The notes under the pieces were generated by a model, which was not told where the DNA came from, ran no database searches, and saw only the letters and a program-made list of their open reading frames with translations. A stretch of DNA of 64,000 nt from Priapulus caudatus. Taxonomy: Eukaryota; Priapulida; Priapulimorpha; Priapulimorphida; Priapulidae. The position numbers were made by a program, and so were the translations under genes. The DNA lies in assembly GCF_000485595.1 (NCBI RefSeq), contig NW_014578085.1, forward strand, positions 45,894-109,893. Reading direction: 5' to 3'. Shown piece after piece: positions 53,642-64,000 of this stretch. Position 1 is the stretch's first letter. Each line of letters starts with the position of its first letter.

Positions 53642-54190
53642 TGCGATTCCGATTACGTGGTAACTGTAAAACTACAGTAGGACTACAAGAACAAACGCGA
53701 AATGCTTGGAGATGCAACGTGTAACTTTCTGACAGCTGTGGAAGCATGGAAACGTCATCACTTTGCGTGTATTTACGGCCCAGGGTCTCGTGGTCGTAGA
53801 CTGGCCCATGTCTCTTCAGTCTTTAAACTCTAGGTTCGAGCTGTTACTCATATCACATATGTATCTCAGAGACGCTGTACAAGTCTATACTAGTAACATT
53901 CCCCTTCGTTAATAAAACTAATATGTACGATTAAATATTCAAAATTAGTTACATTTTGAATATTTCCGATTATATTTCAATCTATATTTATTTGATCAAT
54001 CAAATTTATTTTAATAATGACGAAAATGGTTTATTTGCGCGGGAGTAAGACTGACTCCGGAAGTCGTTTCTCGTGTTAAATTACCTGTGAACGGCAAGGC
54101 GATATCAGCTATGATGCAGTTCCTTGGGATTCCGCGGCAGTTTCATTTCGCCATGTTCGCTAGCGGAGCGGAGCTAAGCGGAAAAAGGTA
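53642..54190. promoter_or_regulatory. Head-to-head DAP/PAGR1 promoter region
   Basis: The interval upstream of DAP (minus) runs toward PAGR1 (plus). A CRE-like ACGTCATCA lies at ~53752. A GC-richer segment at ~54110-54187 (GCCATGTTCGCTAGCGGAGC) ends at a GTAGTC donor and could be a non-coding first exon of PAGR1. Its reading frame does not fit the PAGR1 coding phase. Confidence 0.35.
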
Positions 54191-54450
54191 GTCTGTTTTT
54201 GAATGTTGCAATGTTGTAAATACTAAAATATCCACTCTGCGACGCGTCGTGTGGTCCCGAGCTATGATTATCGCTATTCGTTGCTTCACATGTGGAAAGA
54301 AGTGAAGTGGTAACCGTAACATGTGGTAACAAGTGAAGTGGGAGCATTGGTTTGTTTCAGGCAGAAGCCTTCTGTCAAGTTCTGAGAAGGTACCCGGTAG
54401 GCTAAGCCCTACAACAAACTACATTTAACTAGATATACAGTATGCACGGT

Positions 54451-55637
54451 GGGCGACACCTGGAACGTCTCAATAAAAAAAACAATGGTAAATAAACACG
54501 AACTGTTTTTACTACCAAAGTCTTAATGTTTCTCTACTCTATTTCGCCTGTTATTGCCGATAAATAGTAAAATACCTGTAAATGCCGGTCAAATGCTCGT
54601 CTGCAACACACAAGTAGTAAAGTACACCGCACGCCCTGTGCAGGCTTTCAGATTTGAAAAGTACAGGAGGACTACCAATGACTCGCCTAGGACACCATAG
54701 GGGGTATTTTCACGCTACATAATCACACCCTTAAAAAAGAGGCATGATGGAGAGCTCCACTAAAAATCACACCCTTAAAAGGGATGATGGAGAGCTTCTT
54801 GAGGACTCTCCATCATGCCTCTTAATTGGGTGTGATGATGGAATCATGACCAATCCTCAGTCTAGAGTGAAATCCAAAACGAAAATTGGGATGTCATGTC
54901 AATCCACTGATTATCATTCATCTTCACCTTCATTCATTCAATGGCTTCGTCATGATTACATTCTTTTCATCCAACAACCCAACACTAGCACACAGATTAA
55001 TAAAAGAGTTGATCGGATGTAAAAATAAACTTGTTTTATTTATTCTGATCTTCATCCTTAGAGACTCTAATCCATGTACCTGCATATTTCAGCACGAAAT
55101 ATCATCACAATCCATCAACAAACTAGCCAAATTACTTGTACGTAGTAGCCACGTATGTAGCCCCTCCAGCCCTACGACTGTTTCACGTCGGCAGAAAACC
55201 ACTTCTCGCCACGTATAGTGGAAAACGAGCAGGTAACTTGTGGCTACCGTGTAGGTACCTGTATTTGGATGCTGTTGTCTAGTTGTATAAACCAGAGGGT
55301 AGTAACCTGTACCTCTGTCATACGTTCAATTACTTACACACCACAAATTGTCATACGTTCAGTTACTAATTACACACCACAAATTGTTGTGTGTCGCTAA
55401 CTTTTGTAATAATTGTGACAGGTGGCATTGCCAGTATTAAGAGAATTTTTGGTGCGCGATATTTCAACTACTTTTATGAGGTGCGATGATGCACCCGCCA
55501 GGGCACAATTTTGGGTGCGCGGTGGAGCGCAAATGAAAGCCTGCCCTGTGCACAAACAACATGAATAAGAGAGAATGGTAGTAAATACATTTTGTGTTTA
55601 TTTACCATTATTTTTTATTGAGACGTTCCAAGTGCCC
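54451..55637. mobile_element. TIR element of ~1.2 kb
   Basis: GGGCGACACCTGGAACGTCT then CAATAAAA at the left is mirrored by TTTTATTGAGACGTTCCAAG then TGCCC at the right. The inner GGTAAATAAACAC...TACTACCA is also mirrored. A second hairpin lies inside (~54725-54835: GGCATGATGGAGAGC against CTCTCCATCATGCC). A shorter relative is at 10635-10988. Short plus-strand frames inside are not recognisable. Confidence 0.65.
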
Positions 55638-55649
55638 GTACCGTGGGCA

Positions 55650-56043
55650 CGGTAGTCGGTAGATACAATAAATGTAACCATCATGATATTCTCATGTGGA
55701 CATCCTCTAATTTTCAAGGCATCATGGCAAGTACTGAGAGCAGTTATGGCTCAAGCTGTCGCTGCAATGATGAAATTCGAACCCTACATATCTGGTATGA
55801 GTGGAAATCCTTTTCATTGGGTTACAGAAGCATATTTATTATATGCACAATGGGATATTGGTTGGCCACACCTGAAAGTTCTTGCAGTTACGCGATTAAA
55901 GCAATTATTTAATTTGGGTAAATTTTAAAATGAACTTCGTGATGAACAAACAAAAATAGAGCTTATCCTAGCATTTTTCACTACAAATCTGTTTGCAGAG
56001 GTAGTAGGCGAGAGGAAACACAGAGCAAGCAAGTACACCACTG
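55650..56043 (+). pseudogene. Interrupted unidentified coding segment
   Basis: A single plus-strand frame (stop at 55653-55655; stop at 56046-56048) of ~130 codons with protein-like composition and one internal TAA (55926-55928). It reads ...FEPYISGMSGNPFHWVTEAY... before the stop and NELRDEQTKIELILAFFTTN, LFAEVVGERKH after it. It directly abuts the TIR element and precedes PAGR1. I do not recognise the family. It may be a transposon or retrocopy fragment. An AG at ~55999 inside it could also serve as an acceptor for a PAGR1 5' UTR exon. Confidence 0.45.
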
Positions 56044-56099
56044 CATGACATTGAAGCAAATACAACACATGACAATTACTGATACATCAGTGGAGCAGA

Positions 56100-57559
56100 A
56101 TGGGTATAGGCTTAGAGCCAGAGGGAAGATCACAGGTGCAGCTTTTCTCTCAGAATCAAGATGATGATTGGTCTGAGGACTGCAGTGATGATGACATGTA
56201 CAAACCAGATGGATCCTTAACGGGTGACTGGCACCCTGACCCCAAGGAAATGTACGGCTTGTATGTGAGAATTGAATCGAACCCCGTCTTGCAACTGCAG
56301 TGGGAAAACCCTGGCAGGTAGGTGGGGTAGGGCCTAGAGTTAAACGTGTAACTGCTGCTTGCACCACCTTTTTTCCAATGTAATACGATGCTGTACTAGT
56401 CCAGCCAGTTGGATATTTTTATGTCACACATACTGTCTAGTTTAGTGTGTTTGTATATATACTATTGATGTATATTAATCTTGTTACAGTTAGCTTCCCC
56501 AGTTGGTGAAGGCTGTTTCTGATGCAGTTGGCATTAGTTTTGAGTGCAATTTAATCCTTTATGAGAACATTAGAGAAGCTACAAAAATGTATAGGTTTAA
56601 TCAACAGTTTAAATATAAATAATACCATTTAATGAATATTTGCCTTTTCCACATTTATCTATCATATGTTGGTGAGTGATGTTCCTACTTTCATTTTCCA
56701 TATCCATTGTAATGATTATTTCTGTTTGCAGGAGACCACCTACACCAGAGATTGACCCTAATTATTGTGACACTATACGTACTGAATATGAAAATTCCAA
56801 TGAGGAGGAGTAAGTATATATGTAATGTACAAGTAATATGTCAAAGACATGTTCTAACTCATGTAAACTATCAAAAATCGACCTGCTTTGTAAATGCGTG
56901 TCACTCATGAATAACATTTATTGTTATAATACATAGAATTGAGGAGCCAACTGAATTTGACTTTGATGACGAGAGTGGGTCTGACACGTCTGTTGTAGTT
57001 GCACCAAAGTGGATACCCGGTAGGTCAATTCAGAAATAAAAGTACATTTGGCACTGATAGCAAGGAACCTGATTGTTATAAACATGAGTTATAGTTTTTT
57101 CATAGCCTTCAACGAATGTACGTACAATCAATCCACACCTAGTAATGCAAGCACGGAACTTGTTCCCCAATGTTTGATGCTAATGGAAACGTAGACGGTA
57201 CACTATCCTGGTTTGTAATAACGTACCGGTATTATTAGAAATATGGCTATTACTGAAAATGTGATTATGCATTTACTTATTCGAACTGGTCTAATGATGT
57301 CATATTCACCGTTCTTGCACATCCCAATATAAACAATCTTGTACCAGTATTTAGTGTATATCTCTGCCACAAGATGGCACTGTCGTCATCTGATGCCACG
57401 TGCGTGTTCGCAGACGGTGCGAGGCTGTCGCGCCGCACCCCGAAGAGAGTTGCGAATCTCCAGCATGTGATGAAGGACATGGCCCGTCACAGACGCCTGC
57501 AGCAGCAGCTCCTGCAGAACCCAGAGCAGACGAACGAGTGTAGTGCAGAATTAAGTTAG
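56100..57559 (+). CDS. PAGR1: PAGR1 (PTIP-associated protein 1, PA1), 4 coding exons
   Basis: PAGR1 is a nuclear partner of PTIP in the KMT2C/KMT2D H3K4 methyltransferase complex. Exons 56100-56317, 56732-56809, 56937-57019 and 57414-57559 total 525 nt and encode 174 residues (human 254, with a longer acidic N-terminus). Family blocks in order: DDDWSEDCSDDDM (human EDWCVPCSDEE), WHPDPKEMYGLY then LQLQWENP, GRRPPTPE (73-79), EEPTEFDFDDESG (human MPTEFDFDDE), and the basic helix RRTPKRVANLQHVMKDMARH then RRLQQQLL. Splice phases 2, 2, 1 agree at GT-AG sites. The ATG at 56100 is chosen because an in-frame TGA lies at 56070-56072. A 5' non-coding exon probably lies upstream. Confidence 0.93.
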
Positions 57560-58459
57560 TGATCAATGCAAAGAGCAACATGCCTGTACTGATGGCATTC
57601 ATGAAGGCCACAGGAATAAAAACAGAAGGGTCAGCACGTAGATAATCATCAGGGGTAAATAATGACACACTATTGTCATTATTATAACTCCTGATCATGA
57701 TATCGTATATATGCATGTATGTATTATAGGAATCGCATGTATTATCGGTTATTCTGTGGATCAGCATTTGGATCAGACCCAGCTAGGACAGCAAGCCCAA
57801 TATTAAAGTTAAAGGAACAAATCTGACATTTAGGTGCTTTAACACTCAGTCTGGCATATACGGGCGCTGTGTGTATATGTAAATTCTATCGTACTATTAC
57901 TGCAAAACCATTTATCTGTGTGTGCTTGGGCAAAGTGCTGCCATGTATATTACCATATTCCGTTGGCTGACCGTTAACGAAAGGGTGTGCAAGCAATATT
58001 AATCACTGTTGCAGAGGATTCTGAGCCAAACTAGGAGTGCCCGAGAGCACCTAAATGCCATACATTGTACCTTTAAATGTTTCATTTTCAAAGCCAACAG
58101 GTATGGCAGAATAGTTGCTATATTTCCCATGGCCCATATTTGAATGCTATAAGAAAAGCTTGATACGTCTTAGTTTCTTTGTATTGTTTCGTTTGTTGAA
58201 CAGATGTTTAGTTATTTACTTTAACAATTAATTATGGCATTGTTGGATTAAAGAGTCTGATAATAATATCAGAGAGCCTCATGTGTTAATGTTACCTCAT
58301 TTACAATTATCTCCTTGGATTCAATCTACTTGATAGCAGTATATACTTGCTGAAAGTATATAAGATGTATAATTTAGCGCGAACGTTATCGTGACCTATG
58401 AACATGTTTTACCTGTATAGTGACAAATATTAGCAATATTTTACAATAATTGGATATTT
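57560..58459. other. PAGR1 3' UTR
   Basis: No coding sequence; presumed 3' UTR up to the poly(A) signals. Confidence 0.5.
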
Positions 58460-58484
58460 AATAAATGTATTATTTCAGAATAAA
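58460..58484 (+). terminator. PAGR1 poly(A) signals
   Basis: Two AATAAA hexamers (58460-58465 and 58479-58484), followed within 30 nt by a GT-rich TGTGTCTGTTTTCTG stretch, ~900 nt after the PAGR1 stop. Confidence 0.65.
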
Positions 58485-58671
58485 TCTAGCAACATCATGT
58501 GTCTGTTTTCTGTTTGATCAAGTTGTGATTGTAATGTACCATCGCTCTGCTCCTAAAAGATTGACTATCCTGTGATTGTCAGGCCTTTGTAAGTTTGTAG
58601 AGATGTATCGTGTATGCTATGATTGCTGGGGCACACTGCTGTTCCTTTCGTATATCACGGTGGCGTAGCCT

Positions 58672-59284
58672 AGGGGGGGCACAAGGGGCGCATGGCCCCC
58701 CTGTTTGATTGGCAAAACAAAAAAAACAAAAATTTTTCCATTGCCTCCTCACAGACGTGCTTCACCAGGACTGGCCACAATGTCTGTTATGTCTGCATGT
58801 GCTGAACGAACATTCTCTAAAATGAGCATTTGTCAAGTCCTAAACCTTCCGTTTCTAAGCAATGACAGCCAGGCCACGATTCTTCTGCTCTCATTCTTTT
58901 TTTTCGTTGAACAGGAGTTAGTGATGACATTAATGTCAAGCTGAAATACCTGCAAAATGTTCTGCTGCATAATCGCCGAGGACGACTTTGACTTTGGATT
59001 TTGCAGATTTCTGCATGCAAGACAAAAACATGACTAAAAAAGGAGAGTAATTCTTCTTATGCTGCAGATTTGTGTTGTTGCAAGTTGGCTTTGATTGAAT
59101 TTATGGTTCTGAACTCTATGACAGAGAGCAAGAAATGGAAATGCTTTGTGAATAAACTTTGATATATGAACTTATAGACGGCCATTTTGGCAGAAACCTC
59201 GTTTTATTTCAAATGCCCGATTTCACACTAATTTACGTCACATGTTCTCTATCAGGGCGAGGCAAAATCATTCTTATTCATGGT
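58672..59284 (+). mobile_element. Decayed hAT-like element, copy 1
   Basis: Starts at AGGGGGGGCACAAGGGGCGC and shares ~600 bp with 63393-64000. A short frame (58705-58944) reads SACAERTFSKMSICQ, similar to the hAT transposase dimerisation motif (S-A-x-E-R-x-F-S). After a frame change it continues DDINVKLKYLQNVLL. The family assignment rests on this one motif. Confidence 0.5.
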
Positions 59285-60430
59285 AACATTTCCTTTTTAT
59301 TTTAATAGACGCGGCTCATTTGTGGCAGCACCTTGTTTTTATTTGAATCAAATTCAATATGGTTTGTTAGTTCTTCATCAGAGAACAGCAAAAACCAGTT
59401 TTTATAACGAACAAAATGTTAAATGTGATCTTTAACGCTATTGTATTTCTAAACGACGTAAATCTTTTGATAATTTAAATAAATTGCATGTTATTCTGTG
59501 CAGTTTCCAAACGACATCTCCTGTTTTTTTCCCGTAGATCTTTATTTCCGATTTCATTCAATCTGTGCTTACTTTTTCAAGAAAATAATTCACTTTTAAC
59601 TTTTATATGAGGAACTTGAACCAGTTATGACGGATAAATGCACCTGGCATGGTAGCTGACTAAGCACACAAATCAAACTCTTCAATATTCCGTCCAGGCT
59701 TGAATGAGGACATAGGTGTAAGCTTAAGGGGGGGCCACAGGAGTCATGCACCCCCTCTTGATCGGAGAGTCAAAATTAAGAGAGAAGGGCCCTTAATGGA
59801 TTGGTCATACCTATTACCGTATACCTAATCATGCAAAATGAATGCGCAAAAAGCCGATTTTGATGGCCACTATTTCAAAATTACCCTAACTGTGGGAGGG
59901 GAAACCGCTCCCCCGTTGAGAAAGTTGCTTCATCGCTGTCTTTGGTCCGCTTAAGCTCTTTTCTTCCTCCCGAAAAAACACTGGCTTCGTCACCATTTTC
60001 CACCTGGTCTAGCTAAGGGTCCACGCATCTGGTCGTGTCGTGTACCTCATCAGAGGCCTTTCCGGCGCAACCAGCGCCAGGGGCCATCGTCCCACGTGTG
60101 ATCGATCGGAGGGAAAAATAAAAGCGAGGGAGGGGGGTTATAGGGATTAGAATATGCTCACTTCGTCATATAAGTTAGCCCTAATTACTGAGATTTTATT
60201 GTGCAGAAATGCATCTTTCATGCACGAAGTTTCGAAGAAGTCTTACTAACCGTGGGAGGGGGATACCCCCCACAGCCTACCGCCCTTCGGATCGCTTCGT
60301 CCATGGTCCTCCTTGGCCCCGCTGAGTTCCAATTGCTGGACTACGACCAACTGTCAGACCGCATGAAGTGTTGCAATAATTTGGCGTGATGTTAACTCTC
60401 GTTGATCTTGGCAGTCCTTGTAGTATGTAT
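59285..60430. other. Intergenic with diverged repeat fragments
   Basis: Contains GGGGGGGCCACAGG...CACCCCCTCTTGATCGG at ~59728-59766, resembling the start of the 58.67-kb element. Two related blocks at ~59890 and ~60245 share TGTGGGAGGGG/CGTGGGAGGGG followed by CCCCC. No gene supported. Confidence 0.45.
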
Positions 60431-60439
60431 GCCTAACTT

Positions 60440-60494
60440 AAGGTGTAGAGGGAGAGAGATAGAGAGGGAAGCAAGAGAGAGAGAGAGAGAGGAT

Positions 60495-60539
<45 letters not shown>

Positions 60540-60865
60540 AGAGGACGAGTGAGAAGATAAGAGAGAGGAGAGAGAGAGAGAGAGAGGTGGAGAGGAGAGC
60601 AGAGAGAGAGATGATAGAGAGTAGAGAGGAGAGAGAGGAGAGCGAGGCGAGAAGAGAGAAGGAGAGAAGAGAGAGAGAGCGAGAGAGAGAGAGGTGGGAG
60701 AGGGAGAGAAGAGAGAGATTAGAGAGGGAGCAAGAGAGAGAGAATAGAGATGAGGGAGAGAGAGAGGAGAGATGAGCGCAGAGAGAGAGGTGGGAGGCAG
60801 GAGAGAGGAGAAAGAGAGCAAGAGAGGAGAGAGAGCAGAGAGGAGAAGAGGAGAGATAGAGATAG

Positions 60866-60896
<31 letters not shown>

Positions 60897-61398
60897 GAGG
60901 TGGGAAGGAGAGAGAGAGAGAGAGGCACGAAGGAGAGAGAGAGAGAAGATTGAGAGAGAGAGAGAGAGGAGAGAGAGAATGAGAGAGAGGGAGAGCGGAG
61001 AGAGAGAGAGGTGGGGCCGGAGAGAGCAGAGAGAGAGCAAGAGAGAGAGTATGAGATGATGAGAGAGCGAGGAGAGAGGAGAGAGAGAGAGAGGAGAGAG
61101 AGAGAAGAGAGGGAAGAGAGCGAGAGAGAGGGAGGGAGGTGGGAGGGAAAGAGAGAGAGAGAGCAAGAGAGAATGCGATAGAGATAGAGAGAGAGAGAGA
61201 GAGAGAGTAGAGAGAGAGAGAGAGAGAGGAGGGAGAGCGAGAGAGAGAGCAGGTGGGAGGGAGAGAGAGTAGAGAGAGTAAGACAGAGAGATGAGAGGAG
61301 AGAAGGAGAGAGAGCCAAGAGAGAGAGAGAGATTAGAGATAGAGAAGAAGGAGAGGAGGAAGAGAGAGAGAGAGAGAGTAGAGAGAGAGAGAGCGAGC

Positions 61399-61431
<33 letters not shown>

Positions 61432-61600
61432 GGGATAGCGGAGAGGGGTGGGAGGGAGAGAGAGAAAGCAGAGCAACAGAGGAGAGTTAGAGATAGAGAG
61501 AGAGAGGAGAGAGAGAGAGAGATTCGAGAGAGTAAAAGCGCGCGAAGCAGAGCAGAGAGCAAGAGAGAGTAGAACGAGAGAGAGAGAGCGGGGGAGGGGG
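60440..61600. repeat. Long degenerate (GA)n tract
   Basis: About 1.15 kb of almost pure purine sequence (AGAG with AGGAG, AGCGAG, GGTGGGAGG interruptions recurring roughly every 110-130 bp). Long Leu/Ser or Arg/Glu frames on the two strands are artefacts. Confidence 0.95.
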
Positions 61601-61867
61601 GTGGCGGACGATGGGATCAATATCGTAAGCTAGGCTGCCGCCCATCGTCCGCTATTGTCTGAGTCAGTGAGGTGCTGAGCAGCCGTCTGTAAACTCTATC
61701 ACTAGTGACACGCACTGAGCCGTGTCTGCATCTCTGCACCTCGCACGACGTGATCTCTATCACAACGTTGCTATGCTGTTGTGCAGTCGCGTTTACACTG
61801 ACGACTTGCGAGTTGGCGCGACTCCATCGAGCGGTCAGCGTCGGACCGCGAACGTAACGCGTGGGCG

Positions 61868-62312
61868 TTGCGATATAGGGTTAGGGGTATTAATTATATA
61901 TATATATTATATATAGGCGGGTATCGGGATATATATAGTATATATATAGGGTTAGGGTATATATATATATATAGTAGATATATATTAATAGGGTTTAAGG
62001 GTAATATATATATATAATATAATATATGGGTTAGGGTATATATATATTATATATATATATATTATCAGATTTAGGGTTGGGTATGATAATATATATATGT
62101 ATATAGCCCTAACCCTATATATATCATATATTAATACTATCCCTACACGCAAGTGTGTGGTGGTAGGGGTTAGGGTAGGGTGTAGGGTGAAGGTTGTATA
62201 TATATATATCCTAACCATATATATGATATATTAGGGAGGTATATATATATATATAGGGTACGGGTATATATATATATACGCCTCACCCTAACCCCTACCT
62301 AACCCTAACCCC
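61868..62312. repeat. Mixed telomere-like and (TA)n repeats
   Basis: Alternating TTAGGG/GGGTTAGGG blocks and TATATATA runs, in both orientations (TAGGGTTAGGGTATATAT on the left, CCCTAACCCC on the right near 62285-62315). Not a clean telomere; interstitial hybrid repeat. Confidence 0.85.
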
Positions 62313-62329
62313 CTATCCCCTAAGCAGCA

Positions 62330-62735
62330 CACCACGCACGTACACGCGTGGCGTGCAGTGTAGCACGCGTGCGTGCACGTAGCACCATGCGTGCACATAC
62401 GCGCGTGCGCGTGCACGGTACACGCCTCGTGCGCGTACAGACCATGCGTTGCGCATACACGCGTGCGTGCACGTACCGCATGCGCGTACACGCATGCGCG
62501 CGCGTACACGCGGGGTGGGGGGGGGGGGGGGTTGGTTGGGGGGGCGTGCCATACAGCGCGTGCGGTGGCACATACAGCGCGTACCGCGCCCTACACGACG
62601 TATGCTCGCAATACACATGCAGCGCATGCGGTCATGTGCATCTGTGCACGGCGCAGATAACTCACTGCCACTATTGTAGCGCGGGCCGCAGGTACACGCC
62701 CGCGTGTATGTAGCACGCATGCGCGCGTGCATCAT
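62330..62735. repeat. GC-rich ACGCGTGCGTGC tract with poly-G run
   Basis: Degenerate CGTGCACGTA / GCGCGTACACGC repeats with a long G run at ~62512-62545. Overlapping Arg/Cys/His-rich frames are repeat artefacts. Confidence 0.85.
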
Positions 62736-63392
62736 AGGAGCTCGGCTGCACCGATCTGGACAAGACCCAAATGCTCGTCGTGGCAACACCGGCATTCCGA
62801 TCCTGTGACGTGCACGAGTCTTTGCGCCCTGTGAGTGCGGTAAGCCTCGGCTTTTATGCATCATAGAGTTCGTGTTAGCTCCCTCCTTGGCCTGACCCGC
62901 AGAGTTGTTATTATACATCATCTGTGAGTTCTGTCTGTACGGAGGGGCGGCATGTGCTCTATCGTGTCATCGTTATTGTGTATTGTTGTCAGTTGTTGTT
63001 GTTTTGTTTGTTCTTTGGCGGTTCTCTGTTTGGCGGCGGCGAACGGAGAGGAGAAGCAGGGAGACGCTGAAGTAATGTTGGGGATGCGGATGCGGATCAG
63101 CGCAGTGGGATTTAGAGATGGGTGGCGGCCGCATGATTAATGTTGGTGATTACGGGTTGCAGTAACTCTCTTGCCTCGAGTCGTGTTTCTCTCTAGACAG
63201 TTTTGTGTACGCCGGGGTGTACTGGTCCTTATACATGTTCGCATGATTGTTATACAATTGTTATCACGGGTCATTGTTATAGCCAATGGTTATCGACGAT
63301 TCTTATACTGAGTGTTACTCGGACAATTCTTCACATGGGCACCACGATTGTTATACAATGTACGTTAAACACTCAGAATGCACCTGGCGTGC
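62736..63392. other. Intergenic, no gene seen
   Basis: Includes a short degenerate repeat of ATTGTTATACA/GATTGTTATAC around 63245-63360. No supported coding sequence. Confidence 0.45.
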
Positions 63393-64000
63393 TAAGGGGG
63401 CACAAGGGGCCGATGGCCCCCCCGACTGTTGATGCAAACAAAACAAACCAAAAAATTTTCGCCTTGCTCTGCACTGCGTCTTCACAGGACTGGCCGACAA
63501 TGTCCTGTTAGCTTCTGGCATCTGCTGAACGAACCATTCTCTAAATGAGCATTGTCAAGTCAAACTTCGTTCTTACAATGACGCAGCCACGATTCTCTGC
63601 TCTCATTCTCCTTTTCGTTGAAGCAGGAGTTAGTGAATGACAGTTTATGTCAACGAATCTCCTCAGTATCCGAAACATCGACGAAAACTTGGACTTTGGA
63701 TTTGGAGATTTCTGCAGCAGAACAAAAACATGAACTAACAGAAAGGGATGAATTCTTCTTTGCCAGATTGTGTGTTGTCAGTGTGGCCTTTGATTGAATT
63801 TTGTCTGGTTGCTGATCTTATTGACAGAAACAAGACATTGGAAATGCTTTGTGGAATAGACTTTGATATATTGCGAGACTTATAGAGCGGCCATTATTGG
63901 CAGAAACCTCGGTTTTGTATTTCAAAATCGATTTCAACACTATTGTTATAGTAACTGTTCTCTATCAGAGGGAGGCAAAAACAATTCTTTTCATGGAATT
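63393..64000 (+). mobile_element. Decayed hAT-like element, copy 2 (runs off the window)
   Basis: Direct copy of 58672-59284 (shared GCACAAGGGGC, CACAGGACTGGCC, GAACGAACCATTCTCTAAAT, TTGGCAGAAACCTCG) with many one-base insertions and deletions. It truncates at the window end. Confidence 0.6.

Noticed and set aside
54109-54187. Coding first exon of PAGR1 (MMQFLGIPRQ...)
   Set aside because: Its phase-2 donor does not fit the PAGR1 frame, and an in-frame stop lies before the PAGR1 ATG; at most a 5' UTR exon.
60438-61620. 374-codon Leu/Ser frame and several Arg/Glu frames
   Set aside because: Products of the (GA)n tract; no non-repetitive sequence and open on both strands.

Overview
This window is animal (metazoan) nuclear DNA. 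It contains GT-AG spliceosomal introns, AATAAA poly(A) signals, degenerate transposons and simple repeats, and no operons. Four genes could be rebuilt exon by exon with consistent splice phases: eIF1 (SUI1), SETD2 (H3K36 methyltransferase), DAP (death-associated protein 1) and PAGR1 (PTIP-associated glutamate-rich protein). SETD2 with AWS-SET-post-SET-WW-SRI architecture, together with DAP and PAGR1, indicates a metazoan. The compact gene spacing and the many small inverted-repeat elements suggest a marine or early-branching invertebrate, but the species cannot be named from sequence alone. The sequence contains one assembly gap (19233-20178), and the last ~2 kb looks rich in indels.

Layout. 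At 0-10 kb, eIF1 lies on the minus strand (ATG at 9832, stop at 2885). Its two introns hold several foldback or terminal-inverted-repeat (TIR) elements, and a CRE plus CCAAT promoter lies at ~9.98-10.02 kb. At 10-16.3 kb is a repeat-rich spacer with a LINE relic, MITEs and a foldback. At 16.5-44.6 kb, SETD2 lies on the plus strand. It has a tiny first exon (16497-16531), a ~12 kb first intron that contains the gap and many microsatellites, then 20 more exons. The model totals 6,813 nt of CDS, or 2,270 residues. At 44.6-48.5 kb is the convergent 3' region shared with DAP. At 48.5-53.6 kb, DAP lies on the minus strand with four exons, and its first intron carries a ~2.2 kb foldback enclosing an LTR-like block. 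At 53.7-57.6 kb, PAGR1 lies on the plus strand, head-to-head with DAP. At 57.6-64 kb there are no genes, only two copies of a decayed hAT-like element, a >1 kb (GA)n tract, and mixed telomere-like/(TA)n and GC-rich repeats.

How the genes relate. SETD2 (H3K36me3 during elongation, through its SRI domain) and PAGR1 (a partner of the KMT2C/D H3K4 methylase complex) both act in transcription-linked chromatin marking. eIF1 sets start-codon stringency, and DAP is an mTOR-linked autophagy regulator. No common pathway is evident, so the arrangement looks like ordinary compact gene packing with alternating orientation.

The most unusual content is inside SETD2. It has a ~20-copy 10-residue repeat in the N-terminal region, a 12-13-residue Q/W/Y-G repeat in the C-terminal half, and a catalytic SET exon flanked on both sides by partial copies of itself. 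Each partial copy is separated from the real exon by a micro- or minisatellite.
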